NCBI RefSeq assembly: GCF_954871325.1
Contig: NC_088778.1
Location: 23,297,120-23,361,119 of the forward strand
Length of the DNA stretch: 64,000 nucleotides
Direction of reading: 5' to 3'
DNA from: Gordionus sp. m RMFG-2023
Lineage: Eukaryota > Nematomorpha > Gordioida > Chordodea > Parachordodidae
Made by a program: the position numbers and the translations under genes. The notes beneath the pieces are model-generated. The model had not been told where the DNA came from and did no database searches. It saw only the letters and a program-made list of their open reading frames with translations. This document shows, one piece after another, positions 21,320-33,039 of the stretch. The first letter of the stretch is position 1. Each line of letters begins with the position of its first letter.

Positions 21320-23254
21320 TATAATATTTGAGAAAATTTATACATTATTTATACAACCAAAACAATGTATATAGATCCGGATATAACATCACAATAGATG
21401 CTATGGGTATTAGGTAGTTAATCACCCAATATTATATTAATAATGAATATATATATAATCATTATAAAATATATATGATTAACGAATATACTAATTCATA
21501 ATATACAAATAATATAATATGATATATTCATACATATATTTCTATAATACGAATAATAACTATATATGTATACTTTCCGCTCATTAATAAAGGAAACCTA
21601 CTTCTATAGGCATATAGGACATAAAGTTTCTCCTAAAAAATCTTTGTTTTTGGTCTCAATTTAATTATACCGTGTAGTGTTACCTTATTTTACACTCTTC
21701 TCCCTCAATTAAGATTTGGCGTCAATATTAGCTGCCTTACGATTGATCTCGTATAGAGTATCAATATCGTTTACCTTGTTGATTGATCTCACCTAGAATA
21801 TCATTGATTGATTTCACCTAGAATATCAATATCGTTTTACTTGTTAATTGATCTCCCACCGGAGCATCAATATCAACGGATATCTTACCGGTGTGTTCTT
21901 ATCGATTTAATTGAATGCTTGATCTCCCACCAGAGTATCAATATCTATCTCCCACCGGATCGTTATCCATTGTAGATTGGTAGATGTGCTTGAACAACTC
22001 ACAAAGTAACCATTATCCTAGAGCTGGCCAAGAGTTTGCTATCATTTCTTGGATGGCCCATGTGATAATCCATATCCCTATATCACACAAGAAGTCATCA
22101 TTAGGCCTTTAACCAAAATATCAGGTACATCTGGCTCACGGAAGTCCTATTAGTTTTTGTATAGGTTACGTGATTTCCCAACGTCCTTATATCTTTATAT
22201 CTAAATTATTCAGGTTTTTTTATCAGTATCGATTTTCACAATGTCTAATTTAACCAGGTTTCTTTATCAGTAACCTTTTTCTCAATGCCCAAATTAGACA
22301 GGTTCTTTTATCAGTACCTTTTTCCCAATGTCATTTAAATGTCACCATCTCATTGGTGTCCTTGTTTTCACAATATTATTTAATGTTCGACTTTTACTGG
22401 GTCATCAATCTCCCAAAATTACATATCATCACAAATAATTCATAATAAAAAATTATTCCCCAAATTTAAATTAATCATTTTATTCATAATTTTATGACTC
22501 TCATTATAATTGTATTGTAAATTTCTTCTGCAATTTCATTCAAATAATCAGCATGAAAATTTCCATTTGTACCAAAAATAAATGATTTTATTATTCTCTT
22601 TCTTTCGCAAATTCATTCATCAATCAATTTCTCTTTGTCAGCAATTATAATAATTCTTTCAATATTAAAACCATTAATATATTTTCCAAATTAAGTTTAT
22701 TATCAACCATAATTTTATCATATTTTTCAAATTTTCCATAATTTATCCATTGACTTAATTCTGATTCACAATTTTATCATTTCATGAAATCCCATATATT
22801 TATGTTGCTCAAACAAATATCACATTTACAATAGTTCATACTTACCATTACATTTTCAAATCATTCTATAATTTATCTCACAAAATATCTAATAGATTCA
22901 TATTACAGGTTCTTTGTCTCATCATCGCCAATATAATAAATTAGATAAATACTTAAATTTTTACATCCATGACTGCGCCAATATAATATTGCTAATTCAT
23001 ATAACATTCATTTATACAAACAATATATAGATTCGGATATCATATTGTAATAGATGATATGGATGTTTGGTAGTTAATCTTCACCCAATATTATATTAAT
23101 CATAAATATATATATAATCATTATAAATATATATATAATCATTATAAATATATCTATTAACGAATATACTAATTCATATACAAATAATATAATTTGGTAT
23201 ATTCATATATAAACTTCCATAAAATCAATAATAACTATGTATGTATATTTTCCA
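21320..23254. repeat. Two 240-260-bp direct repeats around a 1.4-kb block with internal tandem repeats; LTR-like fossil
   Basis: Direct repeats of roughly 80% identity lie at about 21320-21578 and 22975-23254 (shared words include GGTAGTTAATC, CACCCAATATTATATTAAT and ACGAATATACTAATTCATA). Between them are degenerate tandem units containing TTGATCTCCCACCGGAG and TATCAATATC (about 21740-21970), and another threefold unit with CAGGTT(T/C)TTTTATCAGTA (about 22210-22330). No coding region is recognised. The layout suggests an old non-autonomous LTR-type element, but I do not see clear TG...CA ends or a target duplication, so the family is uncertain. Confidence 0.5.
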
Positions 23255-24759
23255 CATTACTACAGATACTACTATTGTATTCTTAATCAGTTTATACCTT
23301 GTCAAATCTTGTTATGTTGAACAGAAGTAAATAAATTTATTTTGGAATGAATTGCTTAAATCTAAGAATGCACTTTAATTTGTATTATTTAATTCAAATA
23401 AGGATGTATCGAAAGATCGATCCTGGATTACGATATCAAAAAATTTGCCAAAATTAGGATAGAATCCAAGATTGATTATCCTTTGATCGCTCTCCTATAA
23501 CAACTCTAAATGAAATCAACAATCTTATTTTTTTTGGCCCCAGTGATTAAAAAATAATAAAATTACTGTATTTATTTCAAATAAATTATTAAAGAATATA
23601 TCTAAAAGATATTATTTCTTATTTAAGTCTGGTATGCCTATAATAATGCTTTTTTCTTTTTTTTAAAAAAAAATACATTTTTTAAAAAATCGGTATTTTT
23701 CTCGAGGCCCCTAAATTTATAGATATGTAGCCATTATTAAGTCTGTGGACAGCAAACTCTTCAAATTTTTAAATCGATTTAATAAAAATTAAGAAAAATT
23801 ATAGGGGATCTTATTGCAATATTATATCTGCGGCAAGGAATCTCTAGTAAGATTTAAAGCTCATACTGTATTTCCATCGATTCAGATTAAATATTGCTAT
23901 CCTCATTTCTTATTAATTTTTGCTATTTTTCTTTAAAAAAAATATTTCTATATTAGATATATATTTATTTGACATCTGTAAATCCCGATCCTGCCAATCC
24001 GCCCGGTCCGTGGGTTGGGAAATTTAAAAAAAATTTAAACAGGCCGCGCCGAGCAATTCATGCATACAAAATTTTCGTAAGAGGTTTGAAGATTAATTTA
24101 TATTTTAAATGATTTAACCGCATACTCCTTAATATCATTTATAATAAAATATTATTACCTAAACAAACATAAGCGTATCAGGGATTTTGTTGGGAGGTGG
24201 GGGGGTTATTAGGTTGGTTTCCCCCATAAATTTTATTGGAGATCTTTAGGTCCATGTATTGTAGGCCTTATATTAGATTTTTATAAAAATAATCTTGGGT
24301 TTTCACTTATCTGAATTATAATATATATTTGTAATTAAGTTTTACTAATTTATTTCTTAAATTCATAATATATTGTTTATATTTTTTGGGGTGAGGGTTG
24401 TGTAGAGGAAAATTTTGATTACCTTAGAATGATGTTTAGGAGAGCAGACAAATGATAAGGGAAGGGGGCTTGGTTACATGCCTGCTACAAAATTCACAAT
24501 ATTTCACTTTCAAAAATTTATATAAAACAAGATAAGCAACGTATTCCATTGTATAGCATATTATATAATTATCATTTATAATAAAATATACTAAAAAATT
24601 TACATATATCACCTTCTAAAATTGGTATAAATTAAAACATGATATTACCGATAAAATGGAAGTACAAAAACCAGAAAATTTTGATAAATGGGAAGAGATA
24701 AAAAAATGATTTCTCGAAAAAAATTTGAATTTATTTTTCATGAATTAAATTTTTTTTTA
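23255..24759. other. Gene-free AT-rich DNA
   Basis: A short GC-rich patch at about 23990-24060 (CCGCCCGGTCCGTGGGTTGG, CAGGCCGCGCCGAG) resembles the subterminal islands of hAT elements elsewhere in the window. G-runs occur near 24190-24205. No gene is seen. Confidence 0.5.
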
Positions 24760-25602
24760 AATAAAAATATAGAAGGGTTCGGGTTCGGTTACAGCCAAAT
24801 TACCAGGGTCCAGGTTTGGGTCCACATCCCTGATTTTTATCTTATAATAAAATGCTACTATATTTATTGTATTTTTAAAATATTTTAATTGACTTGATAA
24901 ATACCAGAGTCCAGATTCGGGTTCATATTCTTGATTCAAGCGAACCGAACCTGAAACCGGTGAAGAAAACCCCGTGTTTTGGAAAAATCTGAATCCGAAC
25001 TGAACCTGAACCCCGTTTATAAAATTTCAAAACCCCGAACCGAACTTGGGAATTTTATTTGAACCCGGGTACAACCGGGTACAGTGTATTATTTAAAATC
25101 ATATATAAGATATTTGTATAATTGTAAATACAAATATTAATAATTTAATTGAGATTTTATAATATTTTCAAATTTCCAATAAAGAAGTGTTAATAATTTC
25201 ACACAATTAAAATTCTATTTTTAATTTTTAACCTATTCTCAAAGATTATTAATTAGAGGAGAATAAGAGTGAACAAGTCAAAGTAAAAATTATTATATTG
25301 AATATTGTTATTTTAAAGAATTTTCATATCTAACTTAAAAATTGTTAAGCAAAAGATGTAGGGCAATTTTTTTAAACGTTTGTATTTTTACCTAATTTTT
25401 TATACCAAATTTATGTCTAGTTTTTTTTAATTATAATTTAATTATAGAATTTTTTTTGTATCAATTCAAAATTCTTAAACCCGAGCTGAGGGTTCAAAAA
25501 TATTTCCCTGAACCGAACCCGAACCGAACCCATCTATTTTATTTACCTTAAAACGAATCCGAACCGCCCAGGCAAAATTTTGCCCTCTGATTTTTATCTT
25601 AT
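24760..25602. repeat. Islands of GAACCGAACCC words, probable decayed hAT ends
   Basis: GGGTTCGGGTTCGG, GTCCAGGTTTGGGTCCA, CCGAACCTGAAACCGG, CCCCGAACCGAACTTGGG and CCGAACCCGAACCGAACC recur at 24776-24830, 24905-25085 and 25480-25590, separated by AT-rich DNA. A 60-70-bp segment (ATTTTTATCTTAT..AATGCTACTATATTTATTG) follows the first island at 24831 and again the last one at 25589, where a hAT later split it (it resumes at 30531). Unit borders are unclear. Confidence 0.55.
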
Positions 25603-26299
25603 ATAATGCTTAGACCTGTGCGCCGATGTCTCAATCAACGACGGCGGTTTTTTAAAACTTTTTGAAACCCATCTTCAAGCTTTTTTTTCATATTTTCTTT
25701 TAAGCATATTATATCTGAGCAATCAGATTTATTGATTTGTATATGAGCTTCTATTTCACTGCGAAATAATAACCCTAAGTTTATTGTAGATCCTTTTTGG
25801 TAGGAAAGAAAGTCCACCGACTCTCGGAATGGATTTAATACTGCATAAAGCTCATCTATCATATCCTATTCATTATTAAAGAGTTTTAAAGATTGCTTTC
25901 CTATTTTATTTAGAACATTATTTATAGGAATTTTGTTTACACTGCGAACACCTTCTAGCATAATTAATATGCTATGCCAGCGGGTAGGGCAATTTAATTT
26001 TAAAGTTTTTGCATTAATTGGATTGGTGGGTGCAAAGCCATTTCATTTATCCGATTCATCAGACATATCAAAATGGTCATCAAGGTATGGATCAGAATCA
26101 TCAATATCCAAGATATTACCTGTCTCATAAATTGACTGCAGACATTTACCATGTTCAGCCTCAATTTCACATTCCAAATCAGCTACTCGATATCTGAGGG
26201 CTGAAATAATTTCTCTAATTTTTTTTAATGAGTATATCAATCTTGGTAACTTTTTTTATGCCGTCAACTGTAACCAAATAATGAAGTCCATGTCCTAAG

Positions 26300-26724
26300 T
26301 GTCACAACGACAGGTTTGTCATTGTGCATCAAAACCTAAATATAAAAATAGAAAACAAATATATATATAAAAAGGAAATTAATAATAATTAGGAATCACG
26401 AAATCATAAAATCAACTTTAATTCTTTATTCAAAATTATAACATTATCAAATTAACAAAATTATAATAGTAAAAAAAAAGAAAATAAAATATAATTAAAA
26501 AAAGTTAATAATTTTAAAAAAAATCAAAGATTATTTGTATCGTAAAAATTTGCCTTTTTATACTCCTTTCAATCTTCTTATAACTAATCATAACTATTCA
26601 AATATAATCTTTTTATCACGCGTTATAACAATAAATCCACAAGAATTCTTTATGCAAATTACATATAAAGTACAACAAAATCCAAAAGAAATCTTTATGC
26701 AAATTAAATCTAACATTTACAACA
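26300..26724 (-). repeat. LTR (3' LTR in element orientation)
   Basis: 425 bp, nearly identical to 28718-29142. It lies next to the purine-rich tract at 26725-26735. Confidence 0.92.
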
Positions 26725-28717
26725 CCTCCCTACTTAAATTAGACCCAACATTCTGCGAATGATCAATCTTCTTTCGATCTCGACTTATTCTTCTTAATTT
26801 TTGCTGTCTTCTAAGTTCTAACGAAGGCTTTGTCGCTTGAAATTTTTGAATTCTATCGTCGCTTGTCACCCTGTGAAACGATCAGCTTTTTATCGCTGTA
26901 AGCCACTTACGAACTTGATACACGCCTGTTTTCCACTATCCACGATTGATAACGATTATCGATGACATCTAGTTTATTTTCCTCTCTTGTTTTTTTGCTA
27001 GTCTGTCTTAATCTTTTTTACAATTTATCGTAGCTTGTTTCCTATCAAGACTAAAGTCTCGGTAATAATTGGCTATTATTGGTCAGCGATTAACGATTGC
27101 AGCATAACGTCTTGACCCTACTTTCTATCGATTTGCTTGTTTTCCCCTTTCTCTTGTAAATGATTGGTTGTTGCCTCTAATTCTTGTAATCGTATCTATC
27201 TTTCAGACTTCCGGGTCTTCTACGGCAGTTTGCCCTTGCTGAGATATCGGGTAATCACATCTAATCCACTTCTACCTAAAATAATCTATTTAAATAACTT
27301 CTGAAATATTTTATCACTTTCTTTTATTTATTCTCAAATATAAACTACCTAATACTAATAAAATATATAATTATACCAACCTTATCCTAATGTCTACATT
27401 TATCTCCTCTAAACTAATTCTGCCTATAATAAATGGCGTAAATTATACTAAATCTTAAATTTATAATACGTAGCAAAATATAATAACTTATATAAATATA
27501 TCAAATTCTATCACCCCTCTCTTCTTAATGAAGCCTAGACCCATATTTTCATTGAAACATTTACTTGTACTCATCCTTTAGCTATTGATTCTCATCTTCT
27601 TTTCAGCCATGTCTATACTAAATTTATATCTAAAAATCCTATTCTAAAATATATATCAAAACCTATCTTTTAAAAAAAATTATCATTGTGTATTTATTTC
27701 CTCATGTACTCTTTGACACTCAAGTCTTTAAAAAAAAACTGCTGAAATATATAAATCTCTTTTCATACATACGTTGTTGAGAAATCAATGACATCTAATC
27801 ATAAAAGTTTTCATACTTACGTTTATGAACAACCTCTTAACTCTAATCACTATGGTTTTCACCCCACGTCTTTGAAGAACTTATGAAATCTAATCATTAT
27901 AATTTTTCGCACAACCGTTGTTGAAAACTGATATGTATATTTCTAAAGCATGTTTTTCCTTTTGTATTATTAGAATAATATTGTATGATTCTTCTTAAAT
28001 CTTATTCATGATTCAAAATAAAAATCCGATCTCAAATTGAGCTTGATTGCGGCATAAATTTTCTAATGACGAAAAGCCGATTCTCTCTATGAAGATTTTT
28101 GGTTAATCTACAACCTAATATACTAATTCACATTAATCCTTGAGGCTGTTTTATCTCTCGCAGCCCTTAAAATAAAAGACATAAATCTTCAATTAGAATT
28201 TCATCAACTATTTCCTAACAATAAAGTTATATTCTAATCTTATTCACCGAATTTTTTAATTATTATATCTCAGCAACCTATTAGTTATTAACTTTCGCAA
28301 TTTATGTTTCTATTTCTTTGTCAAAGTTATTTCTAGTGATCACTTGATAATAATTCTAAAATATCATAGTCTTTATTAGTTTCAAAATTCCAATGGTTTT
28401 TAGTTTACCAGTAACTTCTAAATATAAGATTCCTAATTATCACCTTTAAATAACTAAACACAATTATATCTTATCTACTATGAATGTTACCTTTGTCTTT
28501 AATTTTAGATTTTATATTCCTACATAAACATAATCTTAACAACATAATTTTTCATTTTCATCTTTATTTACATATTTTTCTTACGTTCTTCTGGAATTTT
28601 TTTTTTGTATTAGAATACAGTTTGACACATCTCCTTGTTGTCCCACCGGTCACAATGCGTGATTTGCATTAGACTGAAAGTTGTAAAGGGCCGGTCTCCT
28701 CCGCTCTCCAACATCAT

Positions 28718-29142
28718 TGTCACAACGACAGGTTTGTCATTGTGCATCAAAACCTAAATATAAAAATAGAAAACAAATATATATATAAAAAGGAAATTAA
28801 TAATAATTAGGAATCACGAAATCATAAAATCAACTTTAATTCTTTATTCAAAATTATAACATTATCAAATTAACAAAATTATAATAGTAAAAAAAAAAAG
28901 AAAATAAAATATAATTAAAAAAGTTTATAATTTAAAAAAAATCAAAGATTATTTGTATCGTAAAAATTTGCCTTTTTATACTCTTTTCTATCTTCTTATA
29001 ACTAATCATAACTATTCAAATATAATCTTTTTATCACGCGTTATAACAATAAATCCACAAGAATTCTTTATGCAAATTACATATAAAGTACAACAAAATC
29101 CAAAAGAAATCTTTATTCAAATTAAATCTGACATTTACAACA
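28718..29142 (-). repeat. LTR (5' LTR in element orientation)
   Basis: 425 bp, nearly identical to 26300-26724. The primer-binding region would lie just below 28718, but no tRNA match is evident to me. Confidence 0.92.
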
Positions 29143-30672
29143 CTAAGCATAAATGATGGTCATAATCCCATAATCTGACGCTTCTTTTGACATTGGCCCC
29201 GTTACCATTTGTATTATTTTGGCTTTTAAATGGAACTCCTCTTCAATACTATCAATCTCAGATAATATTGTTTCCCCAGTATTTGAGTCACATTTCTAGT
29301 TGAGGGTAAAATATTTTAAATCAAAATTTTCATCTAAATAATAGACTAAATGTGATATAATTTCGACGCTTGAAATGATCGGTCCATAAATTAAAGTGAT
29401 AAAACTTTATTCTAGAGTCAATCAAATTTAAAATACGCACCTTTATAGATAAATATGCATCGTCTAGTGCACTCCGACTAATGGTTGTCCTATTTGGCAA
29501 TTCTGACGAGGAATCAATTATCCTATATTTCTAATTTTTTAACAATTTATTTTTTAATAATCATTTTATATAAATTTTAAACCTTTAGAAAGTCTGTCAT
29601 TCCTTTATTGTTTATAGAATCAAATGGCATTAAATCTAAGTAGCACATCAAAACATAATTTCGCCCTATTAGATTTCATATTTATTTTAAAGAAAAAAAA
29701 GATATTTAAAAACATCAAAATAATTAGGGCTGGAATGAAACAAATTATAAATTAGATATAGTTTTAACTTTCGAAATAATTAGAGCTGAAATGAAACAAA
29801 ATTTTATTTAGTTTTAACTTTCTAAAATAAAGTTTTAAAAAATTATATATTAAATAATACTTTAAAAAGATATTTAAAAAACAACAAAATAATAAGGGCT
29901 GGAATGTGTTGGCTCTAAAAACATTTTTAGATTTTGAATGGATTTATTATTATTCATTTTTTCTTAGTTTGTGATAATTGGTGAGGTGTCTAGATAGATT
30001 GCTTGTACTTATATTTTTACTAAAACATTTTATTTCATAACTAAAATATAAAATACATATAAATAAGTCTAAAATAAAATTAATGAATTATGTTTATTCG
30101 AATCTTCCTCATCTATTTTAGCCAATTTTAAGCATGGTTCACAATTAATATAATCAGGCATCATTGTGATTTTCTTATTTTCATTCTTCAAAATAAGATT
30201 TCCAAAGTACCTCCAGACATAACTTGATTTATGATTAATAGAGATAGTTGTTATTTCATAATTGTACATAGGGTGGTTTAAGTTCAAGTCCATAAAAATA
30301 ATTAATATGAATTGTTTGTGGAAATAAAATATATGAATGAATATAAATGATATACACTATTATATATAGCAAAAGAATACAATATATTTCAAATTTAATA
30401 ATGTTAGTATTCAAATTAAAATAATAATAATTAATATGCTTTCTAATAATTACACACGCCGCGCCGCCGCCCTAATAAAAATCGGCGGCTTTTCCGGCGT
30501 GAATAAAAATACCGGCAGCGCACAGGTCTAATAATGCTACTATATTTATTGTATTTTTAAATTATTTTAATTGGACATGTTACTTGATTAATAAATAATT
30601 ATAATTATTAAAAAACTTATTTACTACTGCAGAATATTGAATAAATGTTAGAATTATAAAAATAAAAATTAT

Positions 30673-30743
30673 TGCATCAGCCGGGAATTGAACCCGGGCC
30701 TCCCGCGTGGCAGGCGAGAATTCTACCACTGAACCACTGATGC
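30673..30743 (-). tRNA. tRNA-Gly(GCC)
   Basis: The reverse complement folds as a full cloverleaf of 71 nt. The acceptor stem is GCATCAG/CTGATGC with discriminator A. The D-arm is within GTTCAGTGGTA, the anticodon stem is CTCGC/GCGGG around CTGCCAC with anticodon GCC, and the T-arm is CCGGG-TTCAATT-CCCGG. The A-box (TGGTTCAGTGG) and B-box (GGTTCAATTCC) internal promoter elements are intact. There is no intron. The sequence is nearly the standard animal tRNA-Gly(GCC) with a compensated change in the acceptor stem. It stands alone, within the possible long intron of the coiled-coil gene and just outside the hAT at 25611-30530. Confidence 0.98.
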
Positions 30744-31862
30744 TTATATTAAATTCAACTTAATATTTTTCTTATATGTAAAAATATAAAAATTTATAGT
30801 GACTGATTAATTATTATCATCAAACTTTATTATTTTTATTTAAACTATGAAATATAGAAGCAATTAGAATTTAAAAAATACTAGAAATTCTATTATTATG
30901 AAAGATAATTTTTTTGTTTAAAGTAAATCTGATTAATGTTGAATTTTAAACAAATCTATTGAAATGATAGGTTCTAATGTTACAATAATTATATTTATTG
31001 GTAAAACTAAAAGCTTAATTGTAAAATTTAATCTAATTGTCAAAAATTATACAATCTGAGAGAATATTTATGATATGGCTGAATATCAAGTAAATAATCT
31101 GGGAGAAAACATATGGAAATGATAATTATTTAATATCAATTCCTTATACAACAATCATAGACCATATGTATGGTAAAGTTCGAGACATTATTAGAATATA
31201 GCGTTTTCATAGAAAAAATATATGAAAAGAGATTGAAACATTTATTGGCATTAATGACATTTACTCAAATTCCTTTACCTCTTCTTAAAATATTTGGAAA
31301 TAAATTTCTTCCTACCCTAGCTCAGATTCATACAGACAGCTAGAGGATCAAGCTAGTTAGGTCAATTTATTTGGAGTTAATTTTAAATTGGCCTTTATCT
31401 TACCATCTGAAATATAACATCACTTATATGAGTCTATACATAAAAACATTTTTTATTTTACATTATTTGACAAATCTTATTTGAAGTGAAAGAAAATATC
31501 ACTTATTACAATATGGATAGTATGAACTTATATGACTCATGTTTTTCTGTCTTTTTTTTGATTCTAGAAGCAGTCTCTGAGAGTGGTTAAAAATACTTAA
31601 ATGAATCTAGATATAGATACCTAAAATAAATTTATATAGTTATACATATACTTCATCTATAATATATTTAGATACATGTTTAATTTTCCATAATATACTT
31701 GTTATTGCTACCTTAGAGGAGTTATATTATTATTATTTATTTTTTATGTCTATTTTTAATTATAGATATTCTTCAATATAATTGGGCTATAAATCTCATA
31801 TAAATTCTAATAATAGCTTAATGGTAGGCTTAAAGTGACATTTCTTAATATGAGAATCAAAT
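30744..31862. other. Gene-free AT-rich DNA downstream of the tRNA region
   Basis: I find no repeat ends, open exon or RNA gene. Confidence 0.5.
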
Positions 31863-32179
31863 CAGTGGCATAGCTAGAAATTTTCCTTAGAGAGAGTCCA
31901 TACATATAAAAGCTGGGGGCTGCCCGGCCTTCGGCCGGGTTTATCTTACAAATCATAACCATATCTTCGATAATATATAATAAATATATTTTTTAAATGC
32001 ATCAATAATATGTTATTATAATTTAGTAGATTATTCTCAATGACTTTATAATCAGAATAATTTCAATAGTAATATAATTGATATAAAATCACTTTTAAGT
32101 CTTTTGAACGTATAATCTAAAAAAAAATTGCTCTGGGAGGGGTCCAAACTCGAAAACCACCTCCGTAGCTATGCCACTG
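31863..32179. mobile_element. hAT MITE, CAGTGGCGTA family, copy 3 (317 bp)
   Basis: The ends CAGTGGCATAGCTA and TAGCTATGCCACTG are flanked by a perfect 8-bp duplication AATCAAAT (31855-31862 and 32180-32187). It has the same orientation as copy 1 and includes the hairpin CCCGGCCTTCGGCCGGG, also found in diverged form in copy 2. Confidence 0.95.
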
Positions 32180-33039
32180 AATCAAATATTAAACACCTTA
32201 GATTTCGTTAATTTTTTATAAAACAAATATCAGTGGAATTCATAACGCATAATAGAAAAAATTATCTTAAAACTAGGTTTTAGAAGGTTAAACCCATTCC
32301 CAGAATTTAAAATGTTATGCCACTTAGGGAAAATAATATTATATTCATATTGCAAAAATGATTTAATTTACAATATAAAAAATAGATATTGTTTTCAATA
32401 AAATTATCAAAAATTGATTTGTATTTTGTAGATATTTCTTTTCTATATCAATTTATATAAAAATAAAATTAATTAAGTGTAAAAAAATATAAAACAATCA
32501 TAAACATCCAATACCTTATTAATTAATTTTTTAAAAATAAACATAATAAAAATTCCTAAAAATTAAATTTAATTTTAAAAAATTTATTATAAAATAAAAC
32601 GTCAAATAAAATAGTGTTAAAATGTATCCATTTCCATTTATAGATGCAGCTAAAATAAGTGTAGATACCAGGCTTGCCATGTCTCCCCCCATCAGCGGGA
32701 GACTCCTGCAATTATTTAGTTTACACGCAGACATCTCTCTCCCGCGAAACTACCGCAATTGGAAAAAATCTTGCAAAAATCTACCGCATTTTTTGATTTC
32801 TCTCGCAATTATTTTTATAGTATTTTAACGTTTTTAATATAAAAATAATAATTTTGAGAGACATTAATTGATTATTTTTATATTTTAAAAATATTAAATA
32901 TTTATTCGAAAAACATGTCTAGTTTGTAAATTTTTTTCTATTCTGTTTTATTTTTATCCAATAATAAATCTTTTATTCATATAAGTCAGTACAGGGGGTA
33001 TATCAACATCGATTGAAATACAAAATTATTCTCAAAAAT

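Larger units (their letters stand above)
26300..29142 (-). mobile_element. Young non-autonomous LTR retrotransposon fossil nested in a hAT
   Basis: Two direct LTRs of 425 bp (26300-26724 and 28718-29142) begin TGTCACAACGACAGG and end CATTTACAACA as written. They are flanked by a 5-bp duplication CTAAG (26295-26299 and 29143-29147). A purine-rich AAGTAGGGAGG tract (reverse complement of 26725-26735) lies against one LTR, which places the element on the minus strand. The LTRs differ at only about ten positions by eye, so the insertion is young. The 2.0-kb interior shows no protein domain that I recognise, so it looks like a non-autonomous type with whole ends. I cannot assign Copia or Gypsy. 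Confidence 0.92.
25635..30293 (-). pseudogene. hAT transposase, BED zinc-finger type, interrupted by an LTR element
   Basis: From the N-terminus on the minus strand, 30069-30293 starts MDLNLNHPMYNYEI and contains a BED finger (SSYVWRYFGNL, then YINCEPCLKLAK). 29330-29640 holds YLDLMPFDSINNKGMTDF and, after an intron-like gap, SELPNRTTISRSALDDAY and IKFYHFNLWTDHFKR with the first Asp context. 26043-26290 holds HYLVTVDGIKKV and ADLECEIEAEHGKC. 25635-25862 holds MIDELYAVLNPFRESVDFLS and EIEAHIQINK. The typical C-terminal ERVFS-like dimerisation block is not seen. With the LTR element inside and stops in several places it is not functional. Confidence 0.82.
25611..30530 (-). mobile_element. hAT element, TAGACCTGTGCGCCG family, carrying an LTR element
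   Basis: The ends TAGACCTGTGCGCCG and CGGCAGCGCACAGGTCTA are inverted and flanked by a perfect 8-bp duplication ATAATGCT (25603-25610 and 30531-30538). Just inside are CGGCGG words (CAACGACGGCGG, CGCGCCGCCGCCC, AATCGGCGGC). The hAT body is about 2.07 kb, enlarged by the 2.84-kb LTR element at 26300-29142. The transposase is on the minus strand. Confidence 0.95.

Noticed and set aside
30069-30293. Host zinc-finger (ZBED) gene
   Set aside because: The BED finger lies inside the hAT bounded at 25611 and 30530 and is followed by hAT transposase blocks in the same orientation.
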